Source: Bacillota bacterium (GTDB lineage: Bacteria > Bacillota > Clostridia > Lachnospirales > Lachnospiraceae). Taken from it: DNA of 57,413 nt. Of this stretch, positions 8,102 through 16,297 are shown one piece after another (the stretch's first letter is position 1; the number at the start of each line of letters is the position of its first letter). The translations under genes and the position numbers were made by a program. Below the pieces are notes generated by a model. It was not told the origin of the DNA. It did not search any database and saw only the letters and a program-made list of their open reading frames with translations. Location: contig JAEYQV010000002.1 in NCBI GenBank assembly GCA_023409835.1, positions 1-57,413 of the forward strand, given 5' to 3'.

Positions 8102-9842
8102 TTCGCACCCTCCCAACCAACTCTTCCACAGACATGCTTCCCAGGTCGCCTTCTTCTCTTCCGCGAACAGAAACTGTATTGTTATCTTGCTCATTCCTCC
8201 CGATTACCAGCATATACGGAACCCTGTCCAGCCTGGCCTCCCGTATCTTATATCCCAGCTTCTCGTCACGGGTATCCAGCTCACATCGAATCCCCGCTGC
8301 CTTCAGCTGCTCCATTACCAAAGCGGCATATGGCATGAAATTGCCGGAGACCGGGAGTACTTTCACCTGGACCGGAGCCAGCCATACCGGAAACCTTCCT
8401 GCATAATGCTCGATCAGGATTCCGATAAACCGTTCAATTGACCCAAAAACTACCCGATGAATCATGATTGGCTGATGCTTCTCACCGTCAGCACCGATAT
8501 ATTCCGCATGAAATCTCTGCGGCAGCTGAAAATCCAGCTGAATCGTTCCGCATTGCCACGTTCTTCCGATGGAATCCTCCAGGTGGAAATCTATCTTGGG
8601 CCCATAAAATGCACCGTCACCTTCATTGATTACATACGACAGCTTCATTTCCTCAAGAGCCAGCTTCAGTGCTTCAATCGCTTCGTTCCAATCATCATCA
8701 CTTCCGATACTCTTCTCAGGTCTTGTGGATAATTCCACATGATAGTTAAATCCAAACCTTCGATACACCTCATCGATCAGCCTTACCACACCCTTGATTT
8801 CCTCTGTTACCTGTTCCCGCATCATAAAAATGTGAGCATCGTCCTGGGTAAAACAGCGGACTCTCATCAACCCATGCAGCGACCCGGATTTTTCATGCCG
8901 ATGCACCAGACCGAGCTCTCCCATACGAATCGGTAATTCCTTATAGGAATGGGGCTGCATTTTATAAACAAGCATTCCTCCCGGACAGTTCATGGGCTTT
9001 ACCGCGTAAACCACATCGTCAATTTCCGTTGTATACATGCTTTCACGATAATTTTCCCAGTGTCCGGAGACCTCCCACAGTTCTCGTCGAAGCATAATCG
9101 GAGAAGAAATCTCCACATATCCCTCTCGCTCGTGCATTCTTCTCCAATAATCCAGCAGCAAGCTCTTTAATACCATCCCCTTAGGAAGAAAAAACGGAAA
9201 TCCGGGTCCTTCCTCCAGCAATGTAAACAGACCAAGCTCCTTACCTAATCTTCTATGATCCCTGGCTTTCGCTTCCTCCAGTTGTTTAAGATAATCATCC
9301 AGTTCACTTTGCTTCGGAAAGGCCGTGCCATAAATCCTCGTCAGCATCCGGTTCTTCTCATCGCCCCTCCAGTAAGCACCTGCCAGTGCCGTCAGCTTGA
9401 TTGCTTTTACAACACTGGTATTTAATACATGCTGACCGGCACACAGCTCCACATATTCACCCTGATGATAGAAGCTGATCTGAGCATCCTCCGGCATCTC
9501 CTTCAGTAACTCCAGCTTATACCATTCCTGTCGTTCTTCCATTTCCCGTATGGCATCTTCACGGCTTACAAGATAACGCTTCATTGGTAATGCCTCTTTC
9601 ACGATCTGCTTCATTTCAGCCTCAAGCTCAGGCAGCTTATCTGACGTAAATTCAAACCCAAACTCAAAATCATAATAAAATCCGTTCTCGATCGCAGGTC
9701 CTATGGCACATTTAGCCTCAGGATATAGCCTCTTTACCGCTTGTGCAAGAATATGAGCTGCGGTATGGCGTAATGCATTTCGTCCCACCTCCTCCCCAAA
9801 TGAGCATTCCATAATTTCTCCATTCTTCATTATCACTTTCAT
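8073..9842 (-). CDS. thrS: Threonyl-tRNA synthetase lacking the TGS domain
   Basis: A 589-residue class II synthetase that charges tRNA-Thr. The editing domain has HxxxH (HTAAH) and the CAGQH pair. The catalytic domain has the zinc ligands C in MNCPGG, H in QDDAHIF and H in MIHR, plus motif 2 around RHEKSGSLHG. The anticodon-binding domain ends the protein. Usual bacterial ThrRS proteins are about 640 residues with an N-terminal TGS domain; here only about 15 residues precede the editing domain. The ATG at 9842 has an AAAGGAG site; the ORF extends only 12 codons further, too few for a TGS domain. The gene is controlled by the T-box leader upstream. Confidence 0.95.
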   Translation of the reverse strand: MKVIMKNGEIMECSFGEEVGRNALRHTAAHILAQAVKRLYPEAKCAIGPAIENGFYYDFEFGFEFTSDKLPELEAEMKQIVKEALPMKRYLVSREDAIREMEERQEWYKLELLKEMPEDAQISFYHQGEYVELCAGQHVLNTSVVKAIKLTALAGAYWRGDEKNRMLTRIYGTAFPKQSELDDYLKQLEEAKARDHRRLGKELGLFTLLEEGPGFPFFLPKGMVLKSLLLDYWRRMHEREGYVEISSPIMLRRELWEVSGHWENYRESMYTTEIDDVVYAVKPMNCPGGMLVYKMQPHSYKELPIRMGELGLVHRHEKSGSLHGLMRVRCFTQDDAHIFMMREQVTEEIKGVVRLIDEVYRRFGFNYHVELSTRPEKSIGSDDDWNEAIEALKLALEEMKLSYVINEGDGAFYGPKIDFHLEDSIGRTWQCGTIQLDFQLPQRFHAEYIGADGEKHQPIMIHRVVFGSIERFIGILIEHYAGRFPVWLAPVQVKVLPVSGNFMPYAALVMEQLKAAGIRCELDTRDEKLGYKIREARLDRVPYMLVIGRNEQDNNTVSVRGREEGDLGSMSVEELVGRVRNESNICTAR

Positions 9843-9961
9843 CCCTTTGTCTCCTTTCGGTAATAAAATTGATAACATAAGAAAAGAATTCTGATCTGAT
9901 TCTTATTTTAGAATCGACGTGCTAAACCGGACTGTCTGCCTGGGGGCAGGCAACCGCTAAT

Positions 9962-10224
9962 AAAAAAGCACCCAAAGACAAATTTACATCTGTCTAAGGG
10001 TGCATCTGTTCCTGCACGGTTCCACCTTAACTTTTCACTTCGGATTCCATCAAATCCTAACCTTTAACGCAGGTATACGATAACACATACTGGGTTCTGT
10101 GTTACAGCTCAGGAATGGTTTTCCATCATATTCCGCATAAGGGGCTTCCACCAAATACCCCTCTCTCTGTCTGCTTCCTATTGATTTACTCTTTTCCGTC
10201 ATTGCTTTTCTTATGTTATTAGCT
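9962..10224 (-). promoter_or_regulatory. T-box leader of thrS
   Basis: On the minus strand the conserved T-box sequence AAGGTGGAACCGTGC occurs at about 10028-10014. It is followed by a terminator stem GCACCC...GGGTGC (10003-9968) with a run of six T residues. Upstream sequence contains AGAGAG and GGTG elements of a stem I. Uncharged tRNA-Thr would stabilise the antiterminator. I could not fix the specifier codon with certainty; an ACC in the GAACCC loop near 10097 is a candidate. Confidence 0.9.
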
Positions 10225-10227
10225 CTT

Positions 10228-10255
10228 ATTATATCCCAGAGTAAATTTAAGTCAA
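10228..10255 (-). promoter_or_regulatory. Promoter of the thrS T-box operon
   Basis: TTGACT (10255-10250) and TATAAT (10233-10228) are spaced by 16 bases on the minus strand, immediately before the T-box leader. Confidence 0.85.
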
Positions 10256-10367
10256 GAAGATTTTATATAGTAGAGGTCAGAAGTATATAGTGAAGTCAAG
10301 GAGATTTTTATAGTAGAGGACAGGAGACTGTTTATAGTTGAAGCCAAGAGGATTTTTATAGAAGAGG
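10249..10367. repeat. Three imperfect direct repeats upstream of thrS
   Basis: A unit of about 27 bases beginning AAGTCAAG and ending TAGTAGAGG occurs at 10249-10276, 10293-10319 and, more diverged, 10341-10367. The spacing is about 45 bases. The first copy covers the -35 element of the thrS promoter. The rest of the stretch to 10533 is AT-rich, with a smaller doublet CTCCTATGAT at 10393 and 10416, and no gene is visible. Confidence 0.6.
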
Positions 10368-10533
10368 TTATCTTATAATTTTATATGAAAGACTCCTATG
10401 ATAATACTTGGAAGGCTCCTATGATGAAAAATGGAATTCTCTGATCTTTATGAATAGGAGGCTCCATGGTCTTGTAGTTTATCCGCTTTCATTATAGCAT
10501 TTAAACTTTTTTCATAAATTTTGTAAAAAGTAC

Positions 10534-10578
10534 TTTACCTGTCGTAGTAGTTATGTTATACTCTGTTTACTACGACAG
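10534..10578 (+). promoter_or_regulatory. Promoter and palindromic operator of the padR operon
   Basis: TTTACC (10534-10539) and TATACT (10557-10562) are spaced by 17 bases. A perfect 11-base inverted repeat, CTGTCGTAGTA (10539-10549) and TACTACGACAG (10568-10578), brackets the spacer and -10 element. This is the expected arrangement for an autorepressing PadR protein. Confidence 0.8.
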
Positions 10579-10751
10579 ATGAAGTAGTTCAACAGATGGT
10601 CAGCGCAACCAGCTGCAACCGCTTCAAAGACGTAGTGTGAAGGAAAACCCAAGAAGAACTAAGCGGCTCGTGTAGAGGCACTCAAGCCCTATCTTCGTAT
10701 ATGATTTAAGATGCTGCATGGCAATATCATGCGCAGGAATGGAGGAACCAG

Positions 10752-11084
10752 ATGATCAGCAGCGATGTGATCCGTGGCTACAATGATACGATTATCCTAT
10801 TCTTCCTTCTGGAAGGAGAATCCTACGGCTATGAGATATCCAAGAACATCAAGGAGAAGTCGGATGGAAAATACATTATGAAGGAAACAACCCTTTACTC
10901 CGCCTTCAACCGGCTGGAAGCAAACGGTTATATCGAATCCTTTTATGGGGAGGAGACCTTCGGAAAGCGACGAACTTATTATAGGATTACTCCTACAGGC
11001 CTTGCTTATTACAAGGAGAAATGTGAGGAATGGGATTTAACCCAGGATGTTATTAAACGATTTATAAAGGAGTGGAAAGCGTAA
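10752..11084 (+). CDS. PadR-family transcriptional regulator
   Basis: A 110-residue winged-helix protein of PadR type: ILFFLLEGESYGYEI near the N-terminus, then the KETTLYSAFNRLEANGYI recognition region and a short C-terminal helix. The ATG follows GGAGGA. It overlaps the next gene (TAATG). PadR proteins with a HAAS/permease-prefix partner form a common clostridial pair controlling membrane functions. A leader of about 170 bases separates the start from its promoter; I see no recognised regulatory RNA there. Confidence 0.92.
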   Translation: MISSDVIRGYNDTIILFFLLEGESYGYEISKNIKEKSDGKYIMKETTLYSAFNRLEANGYIESFYGEETFGKRRTYYRITPTGLAYYKEKCEEWDLTQDVIKRFIKEWKA

Positions 11085-12058
11085 TGGAAACTATTATAAT
11101 GTATTTGGACAATATGTTTGCGGCATTGCCGAAGACAGAGCAGATGACAGACATGAAAAGTAATATCTTAGCTAATATGGAAGAGAAGTATAACGAGCTG
11201 AAGGCTGCAGGCAAATCCGAGAATGAAGCAATCGGCATCGTCATCTCAGAGTTCGGTAATATTGACGAGCTGGTGAATGAGCTAGGCATCCGAACAGAAG
11301 AAGCCACCGACAACAAGCCGGTGATCACCAGGGAAGAGACCTATTCCTACCTGGCGATGAAGAAGAAGATGGGATTACGGGTTGGTATCGGTGCATTTCT
11401 ATGTATCCTGGGTGTTACACTTCTGATCCTGCTGAATGAGCTGTTTGAGGATGGGATATTCGGCTCTCATATATCCGAAGATGCCGGTTCCGTTTTATGC
11501 CTTATTCCCCTGTTTATACTGGTGACGATTGCAGTGGCAATCTTTATCTATTCCGATATGAGCTTCCAGCGTTATAAATATATCGAGGATGGGGTCCATT
11601 TAACCGCCGGTCTAAGGGCTGAGCTTCAGAAGAAATATGAGGAATACAACCGCACCTATTACTTAAGCGTAATCATCAGTGTTTGCATCACTATATTATC
11701 TCCGATTGCACTGCTAGTCTCTTCTGTGCTTAATGATGATAAGTCCACCTATGGATTGGTGATCATGCTATGTATCATTTCGTTTACAGCTGTTGACTTC
11801 ATTTACTTTGGTTGCATCCGTGAGGGCTACAGCCGTCTACTGCAGATCGGTGATTACACCCCAAAGAAGCTGAAGGAAGAAAAGGTTATCGGAGCTGTTG
11901 CCACCATCGTATGGCCGTTAGCGCTTGCCATCTTCTTATTCTGTGGCTTTGTATACAATTTGTGGGGCAGGGCATGGGTTGTGTTCCCTATCACGGGGGT
12001 CCTGTTTGGTATGTTCGCCGCTGCTTATAGCACCATTACGGATAGCAGCCACAAATAG
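11084..12058 (+). CDS. HAAS/permease-prefix domain membrane protein
   Basis: A 324-residue protein. The N-terminal 70 residues form the helical domain found after PadR genes (pattern NILANMEEKY...EAIG..ISEFG), and the remainder holds about six transmembrane segments. The start is the ATG at 11084, with AAAGGAG 11 bases before and an overlap with the padR stop; a GTG at 11072 is less well placed. It probably works with, or senses a signal for, the PadR regulator. Its biochemical role is unknown. Confidence 0.85.
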   Translation: METIIMYLDNMFAALPKTEQMTDMKSNILANMEEKYNELKAAGKSENEAIGIVISEFGNIDELVNELGIRTEEATDNKPVITREETYSYLAMKKKMGLRVGIGAFLCILGVTLLILLNELFEDGIFGSHISEDAGSVLCLIPLFILVTIAVAIFIYSDMSFQRYKYIEDGVHLTAGLRAELQKKYEEYNRTYYLSVIISVCITILSPIALLVSSVLNDDKSTYGLVIMLCIISFTAVDFIYFGCIREGYSRLLQIGDYTPKKLKEEKVIGAVATIVWPLALAIFLFCGFVYNLWGRAWVVFPITGVLFGMFAAAYSTITDSSHK

Positions 12059-12123
12059 ATTCATTCAAATAAAAATTAATTCCTTGGAAGGTTCCCTTCC
12101 GTAATTAAAATCAATTAGCAATC

Positions 12124-12139
12124 CGTTCACTTGTCATAA
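12124..12139. repeat. Copy of a dispersed intergenic repeat
   Basis: The sequence CGTTCACTTGTCATAA matches the CGCTTCACTTGTCAT core seen at 54010-54024 and lies just before a terminator. Confidence 0.45.
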
Positions 12140-12143
12140 CAAA

Positions 12144-12185
12144 GGGAACGAGACGCTTTATCACCCGATTAAGCTTCTCGTTCCC
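12144..12185. terminator. Intrinsic terminator
   Basis: Perfect 10-base stem GGGAACGAGA (12144-12153) / TCTCGTTCCC (12176-12185), followed on the plus strand by a T-rich stretch. It lies between the convergent HAAS protein and acetyltransferase genes. Confidence 0.8.
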
Positions 12186-12269
12186 GTCTTATATGATCTG
12201 CTCTTTTTTTATAGTAATCCATATCGGGCCTTATCGCTTAACCCCGGCAAGCTCAATTATGAGCTTGTG

Positions 12270-12809
12270 TCAGGTCTGCTGCCATTCCTCCGCCAATATG
12301 GCGTAGTTGTACGTATCCAACCAGTTCGGCTTTCCATCATTGTTAAGCTTGAAGTAAATATTCTTGATCTGGTGACCCTCTCTTCTCATAGAAAGTCTCT
12401 CTAACAGCTTCCAGGAGGCTGAGTTCTCCGGGTTACAACAGGCAACGACACGCCTTACCTTCATTTCTTTAAAACCGTAATCCAAAACTGCCCGAGCTCC
12501 TTCTGTCGCATAGCCATTCCCCTGGTAATGCCGGTTAAAGACATATCCCAATTCCCAGGTATTGAAATCCTGCTTCCCGAAATAAATATTTCCGATCAGC
12601 TTCCCGTTATCCTTAAGGCATACGGCCAGAAAGTCGTTATCCTTCGATCTTCTGACTGACTCCAGCCTGCACTGCTCTCTGGTAAACGGTTGGTAGGGCT
12701 CATACTTTACTACTTGTTCGTCCGATAGATACTCAAACAGATCCTCATAATCCTCCGAATTGAAGCGCCTGATCAGTAATCTGGGTGTAATAATCTTAAT
12801 ATCTGCCAT
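12270..12809 (-). CDS. GNAT-family N-acetyltransferase (RimJ/RimL-like)
   Basis: A 179-residue acetyltransferase that moves an acetyl group from acetyl-CoA to an amine. The N-terminal TPRLLIRRF is typical of the RimJ/RimL branch, and the acetyl-CoA binding loop is NRHYQGNGYATEGARA. C-terminal NPENSASWKLLERL matches the family. The start has GGAGGAGAGG. The target, ribosomal protein or small molecule, cannot be read from the sequence. Confidence 0.88.
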   Translation of the reverse strand: MADIKIITPRLLIRRFNSEDYEDLFEYLSDEQVVKYEPYQPFTREQCRLESVRRSKDNDFLAVCLKDNGKLIGNIYFGKQDFNTWELGYVFNRHYQGNGYATEGARAVLDYGFKEMKVRRVVACCNPENSASWKLLERLSMRREGHQIKNIYFKLNNDGKPNWLDTYNYAILAEEWQQT

Positions 12810-12904
12810 TACTTATCCTCTCCTCCAGGCAAAAAATACCTTGCCTTCTAAATAATACCATGTTAGTACATGATTCGAGAAATGGCAATAGGCAGTTTCT
12901 TCCC

Positions 12905-13438
12905 TTACTTATTAAATTTCCTGCGGTAATTCTCAATACAATGAGAAATAATTCCGACTGCATCAGACGGACCGCCGAACTCATTCACAGCTGTCTCCTT
13001 GTTCTCCAGCTCTTTATATACACTGAAAAAATGTCTCATTTCATCAAAAATATGCATTGGCAGCTCACTGATATTCTTGTACATATTATAAGTAGGGTCA
13101 TTATAAGGAATTGCTATGATCTTCTCATCACCCATTCCATTGTCAATCATATTCATAACTCCGATGGGGTAGCATCGCACCAGAGACAGCGGTTCGATTG
13201 CCTCGGAGCATAGAACCAGTACATCGAGGGGATCCAGATCGTCTCCGTAGGTTCTCGGAATGAAGCCGTAATTCGCAGGATAATGGGTAGAGGTATAAAG
13301 AATGCGGTCCAGAATGATTAACCCCGTCTCCTTATCCAGCTCATACTTCTTCTTACTTCCTTTTGATATCTCAATAACCGCAATAAAATCCTCCGGCTGA
13401 ATTCTCTCCGGATTGATATCATGCCAAATATTATTCAT
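12905..13438 (-). CDS. ppa: Inorganic pyrophosphatase, family I
   Basis: A 177-residue soluble pyrophosphatase that hydrolyses pyrophosphate to phosphate and so pulls biosynthetic reactions forward. The metal-binding stretch GDDLDPLDVLVL (residues about 65-76) and the preceding YPANYGFIP are diagnostic of family I. Length agrees with bacterial enzymes. The ATG follows AGAGGAG. It is transcribed alone or with the acetyltransferase 95 bases downstream. Confidence 0.93.
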   Translation of the reverse strand: MNNIWHDINPERIQPEDFIAVIEISKGSKKKYELDKETGLIILDRILYTSTHYPANYGFIPRTYGDDLDPLDVLVLCSEAIEPLSLVRCYPIGVMNMIDNGMGDEKIIAIPYNDPTYNMYKNISELPMHIFDEMRHFFSVYKELENKETAVNEFGGPSDAVGIISHCIENYRRKFNK

Positions 13439-13580
13439 GTCAAGCTCCTCTCTTTGTGTCAGGTTATTTGTCTGTGCACCGGAGCATTACTCCATGTAAG
13501 AGTCCCCGGTATTTAGGTAATTATCCACATTAACTCTCATGTACAAGCAGGCCTTCCGGCGCTTGCATTCATAGCAGATG

Positions 13581-14111
13581 CTATTCACTTATTATATTCT
13601 CCAACGGTAATACCTTAGCATATCGATTGTTCCACATATGATTAAGATAAAAGTCATTTAATTCTGCTGCCGTAAGAAACTTATTATCAAGAGTGGATAC
13701 CGTCCCCTCCGGCACGAGCACTTCGTAGCCATATTCAAAGGCCACCTTGCAGGTGGCATCGACACAGTAATCCGTCTGCAGACCGGTAAGCACCACTGTC
13801 CGGATTCCCTTCTGCTCAAGATATTCTCGCAGTCCCGTTCTGCGGAATGCGCTGTTAAAGCTCTTATCTATAATCTTCTCCCCTGCTGCCGGTGCGATAT
13901 CGCTCTGAATCTGCCAACCCTCCAGTCCCCGGTGAAGATCCGTCCCTTCCCCATCGTCATGTCTGACATAGATGATCTCCGCCTTATTCTTACGGAAATA
14001 GGCCAAAAGCTTATTAATATTCTGCAGCAATTCCTCAATCTTATAAGGTCCATCCTTCACAATGGCTGTCTGGACATCGATGACTAACAGTGCCGTTTTA
14101 TCAAGCTCCAT
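13581..14111 (-). CDS. Isochorismatase-family cysteine hydrolase
   Basis: A 176-residue alpha/beta hydrolase with the full catalytic triad D12 (LLVIDVQ), K83 (IDKSFNSAF) and C116 (TDYCVDAT), and the usual cis-peptide region VVLTGLQT. Members hydrolyse amides such as nicotinamide, or isochorismate ethers. The context does not specify the substrate. The start has AAGGGGAG. No operon partner is evident. Confidence 0.88.
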   Translation of the reverse strand: MELDKTALLVIDVQTAIVKDGPYKIEELLQNINKLLAYFRKNKAEIIYVRHDDGEGTDLHRGLEGWQIQSDIAPAAGEKIIDKSFNSAFRRTGLREYLEQKGIRTVVLTGLQTDYCVDATCKVAFEYGYEVLVPEGTVSTLDNKFLTAAELNDFYLNHMWNNRYAKVLPLENIISE

Positions 14112-14270
14112 ATCCTTTTCTCCCCTTCTGATAAATAAGCGTCCTCCGAACTTTCCTGTTCCTTATCGTATTGGATTAGCCGGCACCTGTCAATATAATT
14201 TTGTGACTGACCGAATAATTCGGATTGTTCGTTAGTGGCAAACAACCGCCACAAGAGAAGAGTTTTATAT

Positions 14271-14327
14271 CGTCTCACGTATTATGAACAGGAGAAAGCG
14301 ATAATTCGTTTCACGTATTATGAACAG
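14271..14327. repeat. Tandem pair of the dispersed intergenic repeat
   Basis: TCACGTATTATGAACAG occurs twice, in 14271-14291 and 14307-14327, each preceded by a CGT(C/T) core. The second follows AAAGCGATAATT. The 14112-14410 stretch otherwise holds only a terminator stem and no gene. Confidence 0.6.
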
Positions 14328-14360
14328 AAGGAAGCAATAAGTCGTTGTCATAAAGAAATA

Positions 14361-14400
14361 CCCCGGGAATTTACAGTTCAATCACTGATCATCCCAGGGC
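14361..14400 (-). terminator. Probable intrinsic terminator of the yxlEFG-like operon
   Basis: CCCCGGGAAT (14361-14370) pairs with ATCCCAGGGC (14391-14400) with one wobble. A T-rich stretch follows on the minus strand. Confidence 0.65.
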
Positions 14401-14410
14401 TTATATATCA

Positions 14411-15175
14411 TTACAGCTTCTTTTTATTAAATAATGCGGCCGCGGCAAGAAGGGACAGGATAATCAGTACCACCGTCACCAGAATTGGCGTTACCGCAGC
14501 TGCCGGATTTGCACTTCCGGTCAGAAAATCCATATTTTTTGAGGACAGATAGATCGGATTCAGCTTCTCCAGCTTCGGAAATACATTCAGTAGCAGCAAT
14601 GCACCCAGAGCTACTGCCGTCAGGATTAGGCCTCCAAAGCTTCCTCCGGTCAGGATGCTGGATAGAATAATCAGCGCCAATAGTAACGCTACAAACAACC
14701 AGAAGCAGAACATGGAGAATACGATATTCTTCACCTCAGAGGTGTCAAACAAATACATCGTATAGCCCTGGTTCACCAGTACGGAGAAGAAGAAGGTGAC
14801 CGTCCACAGAGTCAAAGCTGCGGTGTATTTTGCCAGGATTACCGTATGCCTTCCCAACCCCTTGGCAAGCACATTAATCAGAGTGCCCCGGGTCAATTCA
14901 TTGGAGATAATCCCTCCGAATACCAGGAGAATCACAATTACACCCATTTGCGTTGTGTTTTTAAAGAATTGACTGTAGGCATCCATGGCAGTCGGCTCCG
15001 GAATATTGATAGTCATTCCCTGAAGCTCCATACCGGACAAGATGTCCGGCAGCAGCTTGGCCAGCAGCGGACTCATCATTCCGAATATGAAAAACACAGC
15101 GAATAGAATTAATACACGGAAGGTACGAAGCTGCTCCGTAAATTCTTTCTTAATAAAGGCAAAATAACCTCTCAT
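14411..15175 (-). CDS. ABC-2 type permease (YxlG-like)
   Basis: A 254-residue membrane protein with about six transmembrane segments and the ABC-2 pattern: N-terminal cytoplasmic KKEFTEQLRTFR, then a large loop after the first segment, then ISNELTRGTLINVLAKGL. The start overlaps the stop of the ATPase as ATGA, with GGAGGT inside that gene. It forms the exporter channel with the ATPase at 15172-16089. Confidence 0.9.
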   Translation of the reverse strand: MRGYFAFIKKEFTEQLRTFRVLILFAVFFIFGMMSPLLAKLLPDILSGMELQGMTINIPEPTAMDAYSQFFKNTTQMGVIVILLVFGGIISNELTRGTLINVLAKGLGRHTVILAKYTAALTLWTVTFFFSVLVNQGYTMYLFDTSEVKNIVFSMFCFWLFVALLLALIILSSILTGGSFGGLILTAVALGALLLLNVFPKLEKLNPIYLSSKNMDFLTGSANPAAAVTPILVTVVLIILSLLAAAALFNKKKL

Positions 15176-16089
15176 CCTACCACCTCCAGGAATACATTCT
15201 CAAGGGAGGGCTCTAAGATCTCATAGCGAATCACCGGAATATCTTCCTTAACCAGAAGAGCCATCAGCTCCCTGCCATATTTCTCCGCCTTCGTAAGCTT
15301 AATATTGATACAATTGTCCTCCGGTATCGCCTCCAGTACGAAGGGCAGGACTTTCACCAGGTCCGCTAGCCGGGCTGCTGCTTCCTTACTGTATAGCTCC
15401 ATCAGAACCGTATCCTTTCTCCGTTCATTCTTAATCTCCTGGACGGTTCCCTGCAGTACCAGCCTTCCCTCATTTATCACACCGATGCTGTCGCAGATCC
15501 GCTCCACGTCAGACAGGATGTGGGTCGAAAATACAATCGTGGTTCGTTCCCTGGCCACCGAGAGGATATCCAGAATCTCCTTCCGTCCGATCGGATCCAA
15601 AGCGGAGGTCGGCTCATCACAGATCAGAAGCTTTGGTTCATTTAGCAGGGCCTGTGCGATTCCCAGTCTCTGCTTCATTCCTCTGGAGAAGCCTCTGATT
15701 CGCCGGTTAACCTGATCCAGACCCACCAGATTCAGCAGCTCCTTCGATCTGGCAGCAATCTGCTCCCCCCGAAGTCCGGTAATCTCACCGCAGAGACGCA
15801 GATACTCCATCGGACTCATATAGTTATAGAATTCCGGAACGTCCGGCAGATAACCGATGCTCCGGTTCGTCTTCGTATTACCATAAACAACCCTCTCACC
15901 GCATACATAGATCTCCCCGGCAGTGGGCTGCAGGAAGCCCAGAATCATTTTCATGGTTGTGGTTTTTCCTGCCCCGTTCTTCCCGATAAAACCGAACACA
16001 GAATGCTCCGGCACCGAGAAGCTTAGGTCTTTGATAACCTCAAGACTTCCGAATTTCTTTTGCAGATTCTTAAGCTCCAATACCTCCAT
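15172..16089 (-). CDS. ABC transporter ATP-binding protein (YxlF-like)
   Basis: A 305-residue ATPase with Walker A GKNGAGKTTT, signature FSRGMKQRL, Walker B ICDEPTSALD and STH switch. An upstream GTG or ATG would extend the frame, but the ATG at 16089 has a GAGGAG site and shares bases with the stop of the small membrane protein (TAATG). The order PLDc_N protein, ATPase, permease is that of yxlEFG in Bacillus subtilis. The substrate is unknown. Confidence 0.9.
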   Translation of the reverse strand: MEVLELKNLQKKFGSLEVIKDLSFSVPEHSVFGFIGKNGAGKTTTMKMILGFLQPTAGEIYVCGERVVYGNTKTNRSIGYLPDVPEFYNYMSPMEYLRLCGEITGLRGEQIAARSKELLNLVGLDQVNRRIRGFSRGMKQRLGIAQALLNEPKLLICDEPTSALDPIGRKEILDILSVARERTTIVFSTHILSDVERICDSIGVINEGRLVLQGTVQEIKNERRKDTVLMELYSKEAAARLADLVKVLPFVLEAIPEDNCINIKLTKAEKYGRELMALLVKEDIPVIRYEILEPSLENVFLEVVG

Positions 16090-16295
16090 TATTCTTCTCC
16101 TCTTCCAATGGTGAAATAAAGAATCGGGCCGATAATCTGTAATACCACAACGACAATTACCCATATAATCTGATTACCAAAACGGTATTTCTTATGCTTC
16201 AGCACATGAATCAGTGCTGTAAGCATCAGAACAAGCTCCACTATCATAAGCGGAAGTAAAAACGGTAAATACTCTATAAGCTCCTTAATATCCAT
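16089..16295 (-). CDS. Small PLDc_N-type membrane protein (YxlE-like)
   Basis: A 68-residue protein with two transmembrane segments matching the phospholipase D N-terminal transmembrane domain: basic loop HKKYRFGNQIIW between segments and a C-terminal GPILYFTIGR. In Bacillus, YxlE is a negative regulator of sigma-Y activity; here no sigma factor is adjacent and an XRE regulator takes that place. It is transcribed with the ABC pair. Confidence 0.85.
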   Translation of the reverse strand: MDIKELIEYLPFLLPLMIVELVLMLTALIHVLKHKKYRFGNQIIWVIVVVVLQIIGPILYFTIGRGEE

Positions 16296-16297
16296 AA

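Noticed and set aside
7980..9170. Several plus-strand ORFs over thrS
   Set aside because: All are antisense to thrS or the 2H phosphoesterase and lack family similarity.
10249..10367. CRISPR array
   Set aside because: There are only three diverged repeats, the spacing is short, there are no cas genes, and the stretch overlaps a promoter.
10579..10751. Riboswitch in the padR leader
   Set aside because: A CCGCTT/AAGCGG pairing exists, but I could not build a convincing structure or recognise conserved bases.
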